Below are positions 17,136 to 27,377 of a stretch of DNA of 64,000 bases, piece by piece. How positions within the stretch are numbered: the stretch's first letter is position 1; each line of letters opens with the position of its first letter. The stretch lies in assembly GCF_015694405.1 (NCBI RefSeq), contig NZ_JADQDB010000005.1, positions 334,589-398,588 on the forward strand, read 5' to 3'. The notes under the pieces are model-generated. The model did no database searches, was not told where the DNA came from, and saw nothing but the letters and a program-made list of their open reading frames with translations. This DNA comes from Pelagibacterium limicola. GTDB lineage: Bacteria; Pseudomonadota; Alphaproteobacteria; Rhizobiales; Devosiaceae. A program made the translations under genes and the position numbers.

Positions 17136-18287
17136 CTAGAACTCCAGTTGCGGCACGTCGAGCCAGCGGCGCTCGGCCCAGCTCCTGAGCCCCAGTTCGG
17201 CGAGTTGCACGCCTCTGGCGCCGGCTTCGAGGCCGAACGCCCAGGGCGCATCCTCCGCCACATGACGCAGGAATTGTTCCCACTGCACCTTGAAGCCGTT
17301 GTCGGCTGGCCAGTTGTCGGGCACCTCTTCCCAGTCGGCAAGGAAGTTCATGGTCTGTGGCTGGTCGGGATTCCAAACGGGCTTGGGCGTATTTACCCGG
17401 TGCTGCGTCCAGCACTTGTGGAGCCCGGCCACCGCCGAGCCATGCGTGCCATCGACCTGGAAGGTCACGAGATCATCGCGCCGCACCCGCACCGCCCAGC
17501 TCGAATTTACCGTTGCGACGATCCCGCCCTCAAGCTCGAACATTGCATAGGCCGCATCGTCCGCGTCGGCTTTGTAGCGCTTGCCGGCCTCGTCGACGCG
17601 TTCGGGGATGTGGGTGGCGCCAAGGCATGATACCGCCTTTACCGGGGCAAACGTATGATCGAGCACGTAGCGCCAATGGCACAGCATATCGATGATGATG
17701 CCGCCGCCATCTTCCTTGCGATAGTTCCAGGACGGGCGCTGCGCCTTCTGCCAGTCGCCCTCGAACACCCAGTAGCCGAACTCGCCGCGCACGGAGAGAA
17801 TCTGACCGAAAAAGCCGGCATCGCGCAGCATCTTGAGCTTCATGAGCCCCGGCAGGAACAACTTGTCCTGAACCACGCCATGCTTGAGCCCGGAAGCCCG
17901 TGCTTTCCTGGCAATGTCGATGGCGATGGAAAGATCGTCCGATGTCGGCTTTTCGCAATAGACATGCTTGCCGGCGGCCAGTGCCTTTTCCAGAAGTCCG
18001 GCACGGATCTTGGTCGCCCCGGCGTCAAAGAAAATCTCGTCGTCCTTATTGGTCAGCGCAGCATCGAGGTCGTCCGAATAGCGCGCAACCCCGTGGCGTT
18101 CCGCGATGGCCTTGACCTTGTCGAGGTTGCGCCCGACCAGAATGGGATCGACCATCAGGGTGTCGCCATTGGCGAGCGCGAGCCCGCCCTGATCGCGGAT
18201 GGCCAGTATCGAACGGACCAGATGCTGATTGTATCCCATGCGGCCGGTGATGCCGTGCATGATGATGCCGATGCGGCGCTGCGTCAT
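17136..18287 (-). CDS. Gfo/Idh/MocA family oxidoreductase (3 of 4)
   Basis: A 383-residue oxidoreductase with a modified dinucleotide loop (GIIMHGITGRMGYNQHL) and the EKP motif (HVYCEKPTSDD). The active-site region reads GGGIIIDMLCHWRYVLDH. It is the first gene of the minus-strand operon that continues with the DUF993, enolase-like and isomerase genes. Its promoter lies under operator B, with -10 TACAAT on the minus strand. Co-transcription suggests it performs the first oxidation step on the same substrate. Confidence 0.91.
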   Translation of the reverse strand: MTQRRIGIIMHGITGRMGYNQHLVRSILAIRDQGGLALANGDTLMVDPILVGRNLDKVKAIAERHGVARYSDDLDAALTNKDDEIFFDAGATKIRAGLLEKALAAGKHVYCEKPTSDDLSIAIDIARKARASGLKHGVVQDKLFLPGLMKLKMLRDAGFFGQILSVRGEFGYWVFEGDWQKAQRPSWNYRKEDGGGIIIDMLCHWRYVLDHTFAPVKAVSCLGATHIPERVDEAGKRYKADADDAAYAMFELEGGIVATVNSSWAVRVRRDDLVTFQVDGTHGSAVAGLHKCWTQHRVNTPKPVWNPDQPQTMNFLADWEEVPDNWPADNGFKVQWEQFLRHVAEDAPWAFGLEAGARGVQLAELGLRSWAERRWLDVPQLEF

Positions 18288-18318
18288 TGCGGACCTCCAC
18301 CCTGATGCTCATTGTATT

Positions 18319-18339
18319 GTAACTATCCAGTTACTTACT
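18319..18339 (-). promoter_or_regulatory. Operator B over the promoter of the minus-strand catabolic operon
   Basis: GTAACTATCCAGTTAC is a dyad (GTAACT with AGTTAC) and forms part of the 19-bp element AACTATCCAGTTACTTACT (18321-18339), 17/19 identical to operator C. On the minus strand it sits between a weak -35 (TGTCCA) and two overlapping TACAAT -10 hexamers, the classic position for a repressor. Confidence 0.65.
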
Positions 18340-18364
18340 GGACACGATTTGGCACGTCAAGAAC

Positions 18365-18517
18365 CTAGGCCAGCGCATTTGATCTGGTGCCTCCGTCGTG
18401 GGAGTGCCACCAGTTCCGGCGGCCTGCCTTTAGCGGGCCAATCATGAGGTAGATCAGAGCACTGGCGAGAGCGGCAAATCCGAGCATTTGCAATGTTGTC
18501 CTTTTCGCCCGGGCCAT
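18365..18517 (-). CDS. Possible 50-residue single-pass membrane protein
   Basis: A short open frame between operators B and C, too small for most gene finders. It begins MARAKRTTLQ, contains one hydrophobic segment (MLGFAALASALIYLMIGP, about residues 11-28) and ends with a polar tail (AGRRNWWHSHDGGTRSNALA). The positive N-terminus, single helix and basic flank are what a real small membrane protein would show. No good ribosome site is visible, and its third-position GC is lower than that of its neighbours, so it may be spurious. If real, it shares the regulatory region of the sugar island. Confidence 0.3.
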   Translation of the reverse strand: MARAKRTTLQMLGFAALASALIYLMIGPLKAGRRNWWHSHDGGTRSNALA

Positions 18518-18574
18518 CTTTGCTGCCGGCATCTCAAGGCACATCTGTGGCGAAAGCGGGCTCGATCACAAAAG

Positions 18575-18601
18575 AACTAACCGGTTACTTACTTCTTGAC
18601 A
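18575..18601 (+). promoter_or_regulatory. Operator C and promoter of the Tct transporter operon
   Basis: The element AACTAACCGGTTACTTACT (18575-18593) contains the perfect palindrome TAACCGGTTA. It is followed at once by a perfect -35 TTGACA (18596-18601). The -10 is not clear (AATGTT at 18620 is the best). AGGAGGAACC and GGGAGG lie further downstream before the binding-protein start at 18681. Confidence 0.6.
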
Positions 18602-18680
18602 GGTCTGGACCATCGTTTCAATGTTGTAACCAGCGCTGCGAGGAGGAACCGCCGCGCGAAATTGAAATAGGGAGGATACC

Positions 18681-19718
18681 ATGCGTCTCTTGACGAAGGC
18701 TGCACTTGCTGCGGCTACCTCAGGTCTTGCCTTTATGGCGACCGGGGTCCTGGCTCAGGACTACCCCTGGCAGCCCGACCGTCCCATCAATGTCATTGTG
18801 CCCTGGGGCGCCGGGGGCTCGACCGACCAAGTCATTCGCGTTCTGACCCCCATCATTGCCGATGCGCTCAACCAATCGGTGGTGGTGGTCAACCAGCCGG
18901 GTGCTTCCGGCGCGACCGGCACCGCAGAAGTGCTGGCGGCCCCGCTCGACGGCTATACCTGGACCGGCAATGCCATTGCCAACAATGCCACCTATCACGT
19001 TTCCGGCCTGCTTGAAGATACCGATGTCGGCGATTGGCATGTCTATCTCGCCGTTGCCAATGTGCCGCTGATCAGCGTGCCCGCCGACAGCGAATTTGAC
19101 GATTTCGGCGCATTGCTCGAAGCCTTCCGCGAACGCGGGGAGGGTATCACGGTGGGCACCGCCGGGGTCACCTCGTCGGGCGGCACGGCAATCGCCGCGC
19201 TTTCCCATGCCGGCGGATTCGACTACCGGATGGTTGCCTATGACGGCGGCGGACCGGCCGCAACTGCAACCGCGGCCGGTGAGGTGATGGTCACCAGCCA
19301 GCTGGCGGTCGAACAGGCCGAACTGGTCCGCGGCGGCAGGCTCAAGGCCCTCGCCGTGCTCAGCGATCATCCGTTGGAGCTCGAGGGCGTCGATCCGATC
19401 CCGCCGGTGACCGACTGGCTGCCCGACATGCCGATCTTTCCGGACTACTTCGGTATTCTGGTGCCGGCCGGCGTGCCCCAAGAGGTCATCGCAACGCTCG
19501 ATGCGGTCTGGGAAGATCACATCATGAACGCCGAGACCCTGCGCACCTACGCCATGACCAATGGCGCGGTGATGGCGCCAGCTTATGGCGAGGAGGCGCT
19601 AGCGGCCGTGATGCCCGTCATCATCGAGAAAGCCTGCGCCGCCCTCGCCCGCGACGAAGCGGTCAACGATCCTTCGACCATCGGCATCGATTGCGACACC
19701 CGCAGCCTGATGGACTGA
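18681..19718 (+). CDS. tctC: Tripartite tricarboxylate transporter substrate-binding protein (TctC/Bug family)
   Basis: A 345-residue secreted binding protein. A Sec signal peptide (MRLLTKAALAAATSGLAF, ending near VLAQ) precedes the family signature INVIVPWGAGGSTDQVIR and the motif VVVVNQPGASGATGT. Bug-type proteins bind carboxylates and other small acids in the periplasm and deliver them to TctBA. GGGAGG precedes the ATG. The ligand is unknown; the location in a sugar-oxidation island suggests a sugar acid. Confidence 0.92.
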   Translation: MRLLTKAALAAATSGLAFMATGVLAQDYPWQPDRPINVIVPWGAGGSTDQVIRVLTPIIADALNQSVVVVNQPGASGATGTAEVLAAPLDGYTWTGNAIANNATYHVSGLLEDTDVGDWHVYLAVANVPLISVPADSEFDDFGALLEAFRERGEGITVGTAGVTSSGGTAIAALSHAGGFDYRMVAYDGGGPAATATAAGEVMVTSQLAVEQAELVRGGRLKALAVLSDHPLELEGVDPIPPVTDWLPDMPIFPDYFGILVPAGVPQEVIATLDAVWEDHIMNAETLRTYAMTNGAVMAPAYGEEALAAVMPVIIEKACAALARDEAVNDPSTIGIDCDTRSLMD

Positions 19719-19740
19719 TGGTCTTGTGCACGAAACTCCG

Positions 19741-19763
19741 GCTCGCTCCCCTGGGAGCGGGCC
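19741..19763 (+). promoter_or_regulatory. Stem-loop between tctC and tctB
   Basis: CGCTCCC at 19744-19750 pairs with GGGAGCG at 19753-19759 around a 2-base loop, with partial extension outward. There is no U-tract. It probably sets the ratio of abundant binding protein to membrane subunits. Confidence 0.45.
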
Positions 19764-19784
19764 AAAACCTGGTGAGGGGGCCTC

Positions 19785-20333
19785 ATGTCCGAGCACGCGT
19801 CCGACACAACCGAACAGGACAACCTTGACACGCCAGCGGCGATCAAGGCGGACCTGCTGGCCGGAATGTTCTTTCTCGTCCTTGGCCTCGTGATTGCTTA
19901 TCTCTCCTGGGACATGCCGCGGCTCGAAACCCGCCGCATACACCCCGCGACCATTCCCGGGCTCGTGCCGGGCCTGTTGGGCGGGGCGCTTGCCCTTTGC
20001 GGCTTTCTGCTGGCTCTGAGCAGCGCCCGTGCCGCCCCCCTTGCCAGCGGCTGGAAAACCTTTGGGCACCGGTTCGTGGGCGCCGAGGCCAAGAGGGTCC
20101 TTGCCCTCGCAGGCATGGTTCTCGTCTATTCACTGGGACTTATCGGGTGGCTGCCCTTCTGGCTGGCGACCGGATTGTTCGTCTTTGTTGCGATCGTCGC
20201 CTTTGAAGTCTGGCTCAACGACGCCCCGGCGCCCCTGGCAAGGTCGCTCATCTGGGCGGCGGTGCAGGCTGTCATTGTCGCAGGCGCGGTAACATTTGTA
20301 TTTGAGCGCGGCTTTCTCGTCCGCTTGCCCTGA
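19785..20333 (+). CDS. tctB: Tripartite tricarboxylate transporter small membrane subunit (TctB)
   Basis: A 182-residue membrane protein with about four hydrophobic helices. The first contains DLLAGMFFLVLGLVIAYLSW, followed by PATIPGLVPGLLGGALALCG, the usual TctB pattern. It is poorly conserved in general, and the call leans on size, topology and the position between tctC and tctA. GGTGAGGGGG precedes the ATG. Confidence 0.87.
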   Translation: MSEHASDTTEQDNLDTPAAIKADLLAGMFFLVLGLVIAYLSWDMPRLETRRIHPATIPGLVPGLLGGALALCGFLLALSSARAAPLASGWKTFGHRFVGAEAKRVLALAGMVLVYSLGLIGWLPFWLATGLFVFVAIVAFEVWLNDAPAPLARSLIWAAVQAVIVAGAVTFVFERGFLVRLP

Positions 20334-20353
20334 CTCATGCCGGGATCGATGGG

Positions 20354-21880
20354 ATGTTTGATGGTCTGATCCTGCTGTCGAACGGTGTCGCGCATTTCCT
20401 GACACTGGAATCGCTGTTCAACCTTGCCTGGGCGACATTGCTCGGCATCGTCATCGGTGCGTTGCCGGGTCTGACGGCAACCATGGGCGTCGCGCTGCTG
20501 GTGACGCTGACCTACAAGATGGCCCCCGATCAGGCGATCCTGACGCTGATGTCGGTTTATATCGGCGCGATTTACGGCGGCAGCCGGCCTGCAATCCTGC
20601 TCGCCATTCCCGGAACGCCAGCCAGCGCCGCCACGGCGCTCGATGGGTATCCGCTCGCCCAGCAGGGCAAGGCGGGGCTCGCCATGGGCATCGCGACGAC
20701 CTCCTCGGCGCTCGGCACTTTGGTCGGCATTTTCTTTCTCGCGCTGGTCGCGCCTTTACTGGCCGAGTTCGCGCTGCGTTTCGGGTCTTACGAATTCTTC
20801 TGGCTGGCGCTGTTCGGGGTTGTCATCTCGGGGCGCCTTACTGCCGTCGACAACCCCATCAAGGGCTATATCGCAGGTATCCTCGGCCTGCTGGTCGCCA
20901 TGGTCGGCATGGAAAGCCTGCACGCCCATCAGCGCTTCACCTTCGGTCTGCGCCAGCTTGGCGCTGGCATCGACATCATCCCGGCAATGGTCGGCGCTTT
21001 CGGGCTGGCAGAGATCCTGACGGTGATGAAGCGCAGGTTTGCGCCAAAGATCGTCTCGAGCACCGACCGTGTCATTCCGCGCATCGGCGAGGTTGCAAAG
21101 CACTGGGTGACGACAATCCGCTCGGGGTTGATCGGAACGATTGCCGGCATCATTCCCGGGGTCGGCGAGGATATCGGCGCCTGGGCGTCCTACGCCGCCG
21201 CCCGCCGGGCGTCCAAGGAAAAGGAAAAATACGGCAAGGGCTCCATCGAAGGGCTGGTTGCCGCCGAGACCGGCAATTCCGCCGTTGTCCCGGGCGCGAT
21301 GATTCCCACCCTGACGCTGGCCCTGCCCGGCTCGGCCGCCGCCGCGGTCCTCATTGCCGCTATGTTCATTCACGGCATCCGGCCCGGTCCGATGATCATG
21401 ACCGAGACCCCCGAAGTTCTCTATCAGATCGTGGGCATATTGTTGCTCTCCACTATTGCGATCATGATTTACGGGCTGTCCTTGACCAGAATTCTGGTGA
21501 AAGTGCTTGTCGTCCCCCGCGAAAAGCTGATGCCGGTGGTTTATGTCTTGTGCGTTGTTGGCTCATTTGCCATTACGCAGCGAATGTTCGACGTCTACGT
21601 CATGATCGCGTTCGGGATCATCGGGTTCATCCTCAGGGAAATGAAATATCCGATGGCCCCGCTGGTTCTTGGCATTATCCTGGGCGAACTGCTCGATGTG
21701 AACCTTCGCCGCGGCCTGCTTTTGACAGACGGAGACGTAACGCCCTTCTTCACGCGTCCTATCAGCGCCGTTCTCTGGATCGTCATTCTGATGACCGTGC
21801 TGATGAGCATTCCAAGGATAAACGGTTTTGTCACAGGACTCTTTAGGTCAAGCTCCCCGGACAACGGCAAAGCCGGCTGA
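20354..21880 (+). CDS. tctA: Tripartite tricarboxylate transporter large membrane subunit (TctA)
   Basis: A 508-residue permease with 10-12 membrane segments. The conserved N-terminal region reads LPGLTATMGVALLVTLTY, then YIGAIYGGSRPAILLAIPGTP. The second repeat contains GTIAGIIPGVGEDIGAWASY. It is the catalytic subunit of the secondary, ion-driven TTT transporter. It follows tctB by 20 bp, and a TetR gene starts 22 bp after its stop (or overlaps it if an upstream TTG is used). Confidence 0.95.
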   Translation: MFDGLILLSNGVAHFLTLESLFNLAWATLLGIVIGALPGLTATMGVALLVTLTYKMAPDQAILTLMSVYIGAIYGGSRPAILLAIPGTPASAATALDGYPLAQQGKAGLAMGIATTSSALGTLVGIFFLALVAPLLAEFALRFGSYEFFWLALFGVVISGRLTAVDNPIKGYIAGILGLLVAMVGMESLHAHQRFTFGLRQLGAGIDIIPAMVGAFGLAEILTVMKRRFAPKIVSSTDRVIPRIGEVAKHWVTTIRSGLIGTIAGIIPGVGEDIGAWASYAAARRASKEKEKYGKGSIEGLVAAETGNSAVVPGAMIPTLTLALPGSAAAAVLIAAMFIHGIRPGPMIMTETPEVLYQIVGILLLSTIAIMIYGLSLTRILVKVLVVPREKLMPVVYVLCVVGSFAITQRMFDVYVMIAFGIIGFILREMKYPMAPLVLGIILGELLDVNLRRGLLLTDGDVTPFFTRPISAVLWIVILMTVLMSIPRINGFVTGLFRSSSPDNGKAG

Positions 21881-21902
21881 CCCCAAACCGGAAAAGAGCC
21901 GC

Positions 21903-22535
21903 GTGCGTGACGCGTTGCGCACCCAGGGGACCATTCTCGCGGCCGCGCGGTATGAATTCACCCATCGCGGGTTCGAGGGCGCGCGCATCGATGCCATTGC
22001 CAAGCGCGCCAAGACCAACAAGCGCATGCTCTACCATTATTTCGGCAACAAGGAGGGGCTCTATAAACGCGTCCTCGTGGAGGCGTACAAGGAAATCCGC
22101 CAGGGCGAACGCGAACTCGAGCTTGACCAGTACGACCCGGTGGGCGCGGTGGAAACGCTGGTGCGGTTCACCTTCCGCCATTTCCTGCGCAGCCCCTGGT
22201 TCATCGCGCTCCTGACCAATGAGAACCTTTTGCGCGCCCGCTTCCTCAAGACGCTGCCCGAAATGCGCGGCTTGCACTCGCCCCTGGTCGAACAACTGCG
22301 CACGCTGATCGAAAGGGGAGCCAGGGAAGGCATCTTCCGCAAGGACGTCGACCCCGTCCAACTCTATATTTCGATCGCCGCGCTGGGCTATTTCTACGTT
22401 TCCAACAACGCCACGCTCTCGGTCATCTTCCAGTCCAACCTCTCGGACGACGACAAGCTCGATTCCTGGGAGAACCACGCGGTGACGGTCATCCTCGATC
22501 ACCTCAAGACGCTATCCCCGTCCCCCCGGGCGCAA

Positions 22536-22547
<12 letters not shown>
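21903..22547 (+). CDS. TetR/AcrR family transcriptional regulator
   Basis: A 214-residue regulator. The N-terminal helix-turn-helix reads ILAAARYEFTHRGFEGARID, then RAKTNKRMLYHYFGNKEGLY, the TetR signature. The C-terminal half is a helical ligand and dimer domain. The GTG at 21903 is chosen because GGAAAAGAG lies just upstream and the HTH starts where expected; a TTG at 21828 would overlap tctA by 53 bp. As the only regulator inside the island and the last gene of the Tct operon, it is the best candidate to bind operators A, B and C. This is inference. Confidence 0.88.
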
Positions 22548-23825
<1,278 letters not shown>

Positions 23826-23929
23826 GTAACTGATCCCTGGTTAAAGATTGACGACGCAGGTGAGGTCGCCGATGTCGACGCGGTTGTCACCCTAGACCAG
23901 AACGCGCCGAGGCGGCAACGATGCGGGAC

Positions 23930-24799
23930 TCATCGGCGCGGCCGCTCGCCCCTTATGAGCGGCATGTTATCGCGCATGAGCGCGGCGATGCGTTCGGCGA
24001 CCGTGCGCACGACCGGCACGTGCCGTTCCTCATGATGGTTGACGAGCCATTGTTCGGTCTCGAGTTCGGGGATCGGGTCGGCCATGCGGGCGACGCGCGG
24101 CTCGAGGTCTCCCACAAAGCAGGGAAATACCGAGATGCCGGCACCGGCGGCCACCAGCTCCATGACGCTCATGGCATCGTTTCCGCGCGTCACTATGCGG
24201 TCGCCGTGCTTGGCATTCAGCCAGCGGGCCGAATGGGTCTGCGCGCCGTCCCCGGCGGCCCCCACGAAATACCCCGCCGCGACCCCGCCCACAAGCTCGG
24301 GGCGGGCGTAGAGGGCGTAGGCCACATGGCCGACGAGGCGGCCGGCCAGAAACGGCTCGGTCGGGCGTTGGTTGCGAATGCCGATATCTGCGTGACGTCG
24401 TCCGATATCGACCTTCTGATTGGCGGTCACAAGTTCGATCCCGAAACGATCATCGACCGTCCATAACCGGTCTAGGTGCCGCGCAAGAAAAGCCGATGTC
24501 CAGGGTCCGGCCGAAACTCGAACCGTCCGCTCGCCGATGGCGCCCTCTTTCCATCGCCGAATCGAGAGCATGGCGGCTTCGACTTCCTCGGCCCTCGCCA
24601 GAAGGTCCTCTCCCGCAGGCGTGAGCTGATATCCCGTTTGGGTGCGGGTAAAGAGCCGTTCGCCGATGTGCCCTTCGAGCGCCGTGATGCGCCGGCCCAG
24701 GGTCGCTGCCGAGAGGCCTGTCGTCCGCGTCGCCGCGGTGAGTCCGCCCAGCCGGGCGACATCGAGAAAGAGCCGGAGATCGTCCCAGGAAAAATCCAT
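23930..24799 (-). CDS. LysR family transcriptional regulator
   Basis: A 289-residue regulator. The N-terminal winged helix-turn-helix (WDDLRLFLDVARLGGLTAA, then LSAATLGRRITALEGHIGERLF) is typical, followed by a periplasmic-binding-like effector domain. The ATG at 24799 is 1 bp from a perfect 14-bp palindrome, and no Shine-Dalgarno sequence is visible, so expression may be low or leaderless. The cupin gene upstream is on the same strand, 108 bp away. The target is unknown. Confidence 0.9.
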   Translation of the reverse strand: MDFSWDDLRLFLDVARLGGLTAATRTTGLSAATLGRRITALEGHIGERLFTRTQTGYQLTPAGEDLLARAEEVEAAMLSIRRWKEGAIGERTVRVSAGPWTSAFLARHLDRLWTVDDRFGIELVTANQKVDIGRRHADIGIRNQRPTEPFLAGRLVGHVAYALYARPELVGGVAAGYFVGAAGDGAQTHSARWLNAKHGDRIVTRGNDAMSVMELVAAGAGISVFPCFVGDLEPRVARMADPIPELETEQWLVNHHEERHVPVVRTVAERIAALMRDNMPLIRGERPRR

Positions 24800-24800
24800 T

Positions 24801-24814
24801 TTTCAGATCTGAAA
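24801..24814 (-). promoter_or_regulatory. Perfect palindrome TTTCAGATCTGAAA at the lysR start
   Basis: The 14-bp palindrome ends 1 bp upstream of the LysR start codon. Its position would block ribosome access or transcription start if bound, so autoregulation is plausible. It contains a BglII-type core and may also be chance. Confidence 0.4.
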
Positions 24815-24907
24815 TACCCGTTGCGTCCTCCTCTAGTAGCCAAGCGGGGCGGCGGACGCAATTGCAAGCGATGCGGCACATCGCTGGGTCGAGATCAAAG
24901 CGCCATT

Positions 24908-25228
24908 CTAGAGAAAATCGTCGCGGCGGGGCGTGAAGGTATCGATCAGCCGGCCTGCTTCGAGGCAGGTGCATCCATGAACCTTGTTGGAGGCTATCAC
25001 GAAGCAATCGCCTTGGGCGACCTCGAATGTCTCGTCACCAACGGTGAACCGGAAGCGCCCACTTTCCACATAGGTTGCCTGGATGTGGGGATGGCTGTGG
25101 AGCGCGCCCTCCGCCCCGCGCTCGAAGCGGAAGGAAACCACCATCACCTCGGGGGCGTCTGCGAGCACCTGCCGCGTGATGCCGGCATTGGGCGTAACCG
25201 CCGGATAGTGCCTGACGGGTGGGGTCAT
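24908..25228 (-). CDS. Cupin domain-containing protein (KdgF-like)
   Basis: A 106-residue single cupin. Motif 1 reads GALHSHPHIQATYVESGRFRF with the two metal-binding His residues and a later Glu, and motif 2 reads GDCFVIASNKVHGCTCLE with the last His. Small cupins of this size include KdgF, which linearises unsaturated uronates, but the similarity visible here is to the fold only. It lies between the LysR and chemoreceptor genes on the same strand; the chemoreceptor stop is 7 bp past its own start end. Confidence 0.85.
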   Translation of the reverse strand: MTPPVRHYPAVTPNAGITRQVLADAPEVMVVSFRFERGAEGALHSHPHIQATYVESGRFRFTVGDETFEVAQGDCFVIASNKVHGCTCLEAGRLIDTFTPRRDDFL

Positions 25229-25235
25229 TGCTCGA

Positions 25236-27377
25236 CTAGCCTACCCGCTTTAGGCCCACGGGCGTCGGTTTGACGGTCGCGTCCTCGCGAACCGGACGGG
25301 TATCGTCCGAGCCCAGTTCAAAAACGTCGACAATGGCGTCGAGCGCGGCGGCCTGGCTTTCGGTCTGCTCGATGGCGGCGTTGGTCTCCTCGACGAGCGC
25401 CGCATTGTGCTGGGTCATTTCGTCAATCTGACGCACGGCCACCGTTACCTCCTTGAGGGTGCTGGCCTGTTCGGCGGTCGCGCTGGCGATGGCTTCGATG
25501 TGGCGACCGTTCTCCTTGATGCCGTCTAGCATTGCAGCGACGCGCGAGGCCGCTTCGGACACGAGCTTGGCACCGGCCCCTACCTGCTGGCTCGACTTCT
25601 CGATGAGCGCCTTGACCTCGCTCGAGGCCGTCGCCGCCGACTGGGCGAGCCTGCGCACTTCGATCGCGACAACCGCAAAACCCTTGCCCGCTTCGCCGGC
25701 CCGTGCCGCCTCGACCGAGGCGTTAAGAGCCAGAAGGTTGGTCTGGAACGCGATATCGTCGATCATGCCGATGATGTTGGAGATCTTGCTCGACGAGCTT
25801 GCGATTGCTTCCATGCCATCGGTTGCGCGCGACATGACGTCGCCCGCCTCGTTGGCAAGGCCCGAAACAGCGCGGGCACTCTCGCTGGCGGAACCGGCCC
25901 GTTCGGCGTTGTCGGTGATGGTCGTTGCGAGCTGTTCGACCGCCGCCGAGGTTTCCTCGACTGCTGCCGCCTGGCGGGTGGTCCGCTCGGCGAGATCGTT
26001 CGCTCCTGCAAGGATTTCACCGGTGGCGGTGCGCAGGGCGCGCGAGGTGTTCTGGAGCTGCGCGACGATTTCGGAAATCCGGCCCACCGTTTCGTTGAAG
26101 GCAGCGCGCACCGGCTCGAGTTCGGCGGGGAAGGTCATGTCGATCGTATGGCTCAGATCGCCTTCCGCAAGGCTTGCCAGACTGGCGCCGACGGTGTCGA
26201 CTGCCTGCTTGCGGGCCGTAACATCGGTTGCGAACTTGACCACCTTGACCACTTGGCCGGCACGGTCGAACACAGGGTTATAGCTCGCATTGATCCAGAT
26301 CGTCCGACCGTCCTTGCCGATACGCGGGTATTCGCTCGCATCGTACTGCCCCGACCCCAAACGCTTCCAGAACTCGGCATAATCAGAGGACGCAGCATAG
26401 GCGGGGTCGACGAACAAACGGTGATGTTTGCCGACGAGCTCGGAAAGCTCGTACCCCAGGGCGCGGCAGAAATTTTCGTTGGCGGTAATGATGGTTCCAT
26501 CGGGCTCGAACTCGATAATCGCCTGACTCCGCGATACCGCGTCGAGCTTTGCGCCCGTATCGAGCGCCGCTGAAGCCGCCTCGAGCTCCTTTTCCGCCGT
26601 TTCCACGATGCGGGCGGCGTTGGCGCGAAAACGCTCGGCCGCCAGCGCCATGCTCCCGATTTCGTCCTTGTCGTCCGTATAGGGGACGACTGCGTCAACA
26701 TTGCCGGCGGCAATATAGGCCATCGTCATCTGCATCGTCGTGAGGCGGCGGGCAACCGAAACGAGCGTCACGCGCGCCGCATAGGCCGACACGCCGAGCA
26801 CGACAAGCGCAATGCCCCCTATCAGCATCAGGACGAGCGAACCGAACCGGTCGATCTGCGCCTGTTCCACTAACGCGGCCTCGACGTTGTAATCGATGAG
26901 ATCGCTTACCGCATCGCTGATGGGGTCGATGGCCGGATAAAGCTCGCGCTCGATAAACTGCACCAAGGCTGGCATGTCCTTGCCCGCAAGGATGCCCGAG
27001 AGCCGATCCAGCGGCGCGGCAGCCGCCGACATCGCGCTTTCCACCGCTCCCGCCAGCTCGATTTCTGCCGGACGCTGGAGATTCGAGCGGTAAAGGTCCC
27101 AATCGGCGGCGATCTCGGTCATCGCCCGCGCCATATGCGCTGGGGCATCGGCGAGGTGGGCCTGGTCGGCCCGTGCCTTATGGGCGTTATCGACAATGGC
27201 GACGGCGTAAGCGTCGGCTACCGCCTTGAGACGGCTGAGGGGCACGACGTTCTCTTCGACCAGGCTGTCGACCGCCGCAAGGTTGGTGCGCGTCATGACG
27301 AAACTCGCGGCGACGAGGGCCAAATTGATCGAGATCAAGGCGCCGAGCACCAAAATCAATTGTTTCTTGAGCGTCAC
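25236..27377 (-). CDS. Methyl-accepting chemotaxis protein with PAS domain
   Basis: A 713-residue chemoreceptor. It has an N-terminal membrane helix ([20 protein letters not shown]), a periplasmic helical domain of about 150 residues, a second helix ([19 protein letters not shown]), a HAMP region, a PAS domain ([20 protein letters not shown]) and a signalling domain with the hairpin tip [20 protein letters not shown]. The PAS domain may sense redox or a small ligand inside the cell. The GTG at 27377 is preferred because GGAG lies 6 bases before it; a TTG at 27389 has no such site. There is no C-terminal CheR-docking pentapeptide of the NWETF type. Confidence 0.93.
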   Translation of the reverse strand: MTLKKQLILVLGALISINLALVAASFVMTRTNLAAVDSLVEENVVPLSRLKAVADAYAVAIVDNAHKARADQAHLADAPAHMARAMTEIAADWDLYRSNLQRPAEIELAGAVESAMSAAAAPLDRLSGILAGKDMPALVQFIERELYPAIDPISDAVSDLIDYNVEAALVEQAQIDRFGSLVLMLIGGIALVVLGVSAYAARVTLVSVARRLTTMQMTMAYIAAGNVDAVVPYTDDKDEIGSMALAAERFRANAARIVETAEKELEAASAALDTGAKLDAVSRSQAIIEFEPDGTIITANENFCRALGYELSELVGKHHRLFVDPAYAASSDYAEFWKRLGSGQYDASEYPRIGKDGRTIWINASYNPVFDRAGQVVKVVKFATDVTARKQAVDTVGASLASLAEGDLSHTIDMTFPAELEPVRAAFNETVGRISEIVAQLQNTSRALRTATGEILAGANDLAERTTRQAAAVEETSAAVEQLATTITDNAERAGSASESARAVSGLANEAGDVMSRATDGMEAIASSSSKISNIIGMIDDIAFQTNLLALNASVEAARAGEAGKGFAVVAIEVRRLAQSAATASSEVKALIEKSSQQVGAGAKLVSEAASRVAAMLDGIKENGRHIEAIASATAEQASTLKEVTVAVRQIDEMTQHNAALVEETNAAIEQTESQAAALDAIVDVFELGSDDTRPVREDATVKPTPVGLKRVG

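Noticed and set aside
16190-17188. 332-residue plus-strand frame opposite the DUF993 gene
   Set aside because: It is the antisense of a gene with a clear aldolase-like sequence and operon context; no ribosome site or family match.
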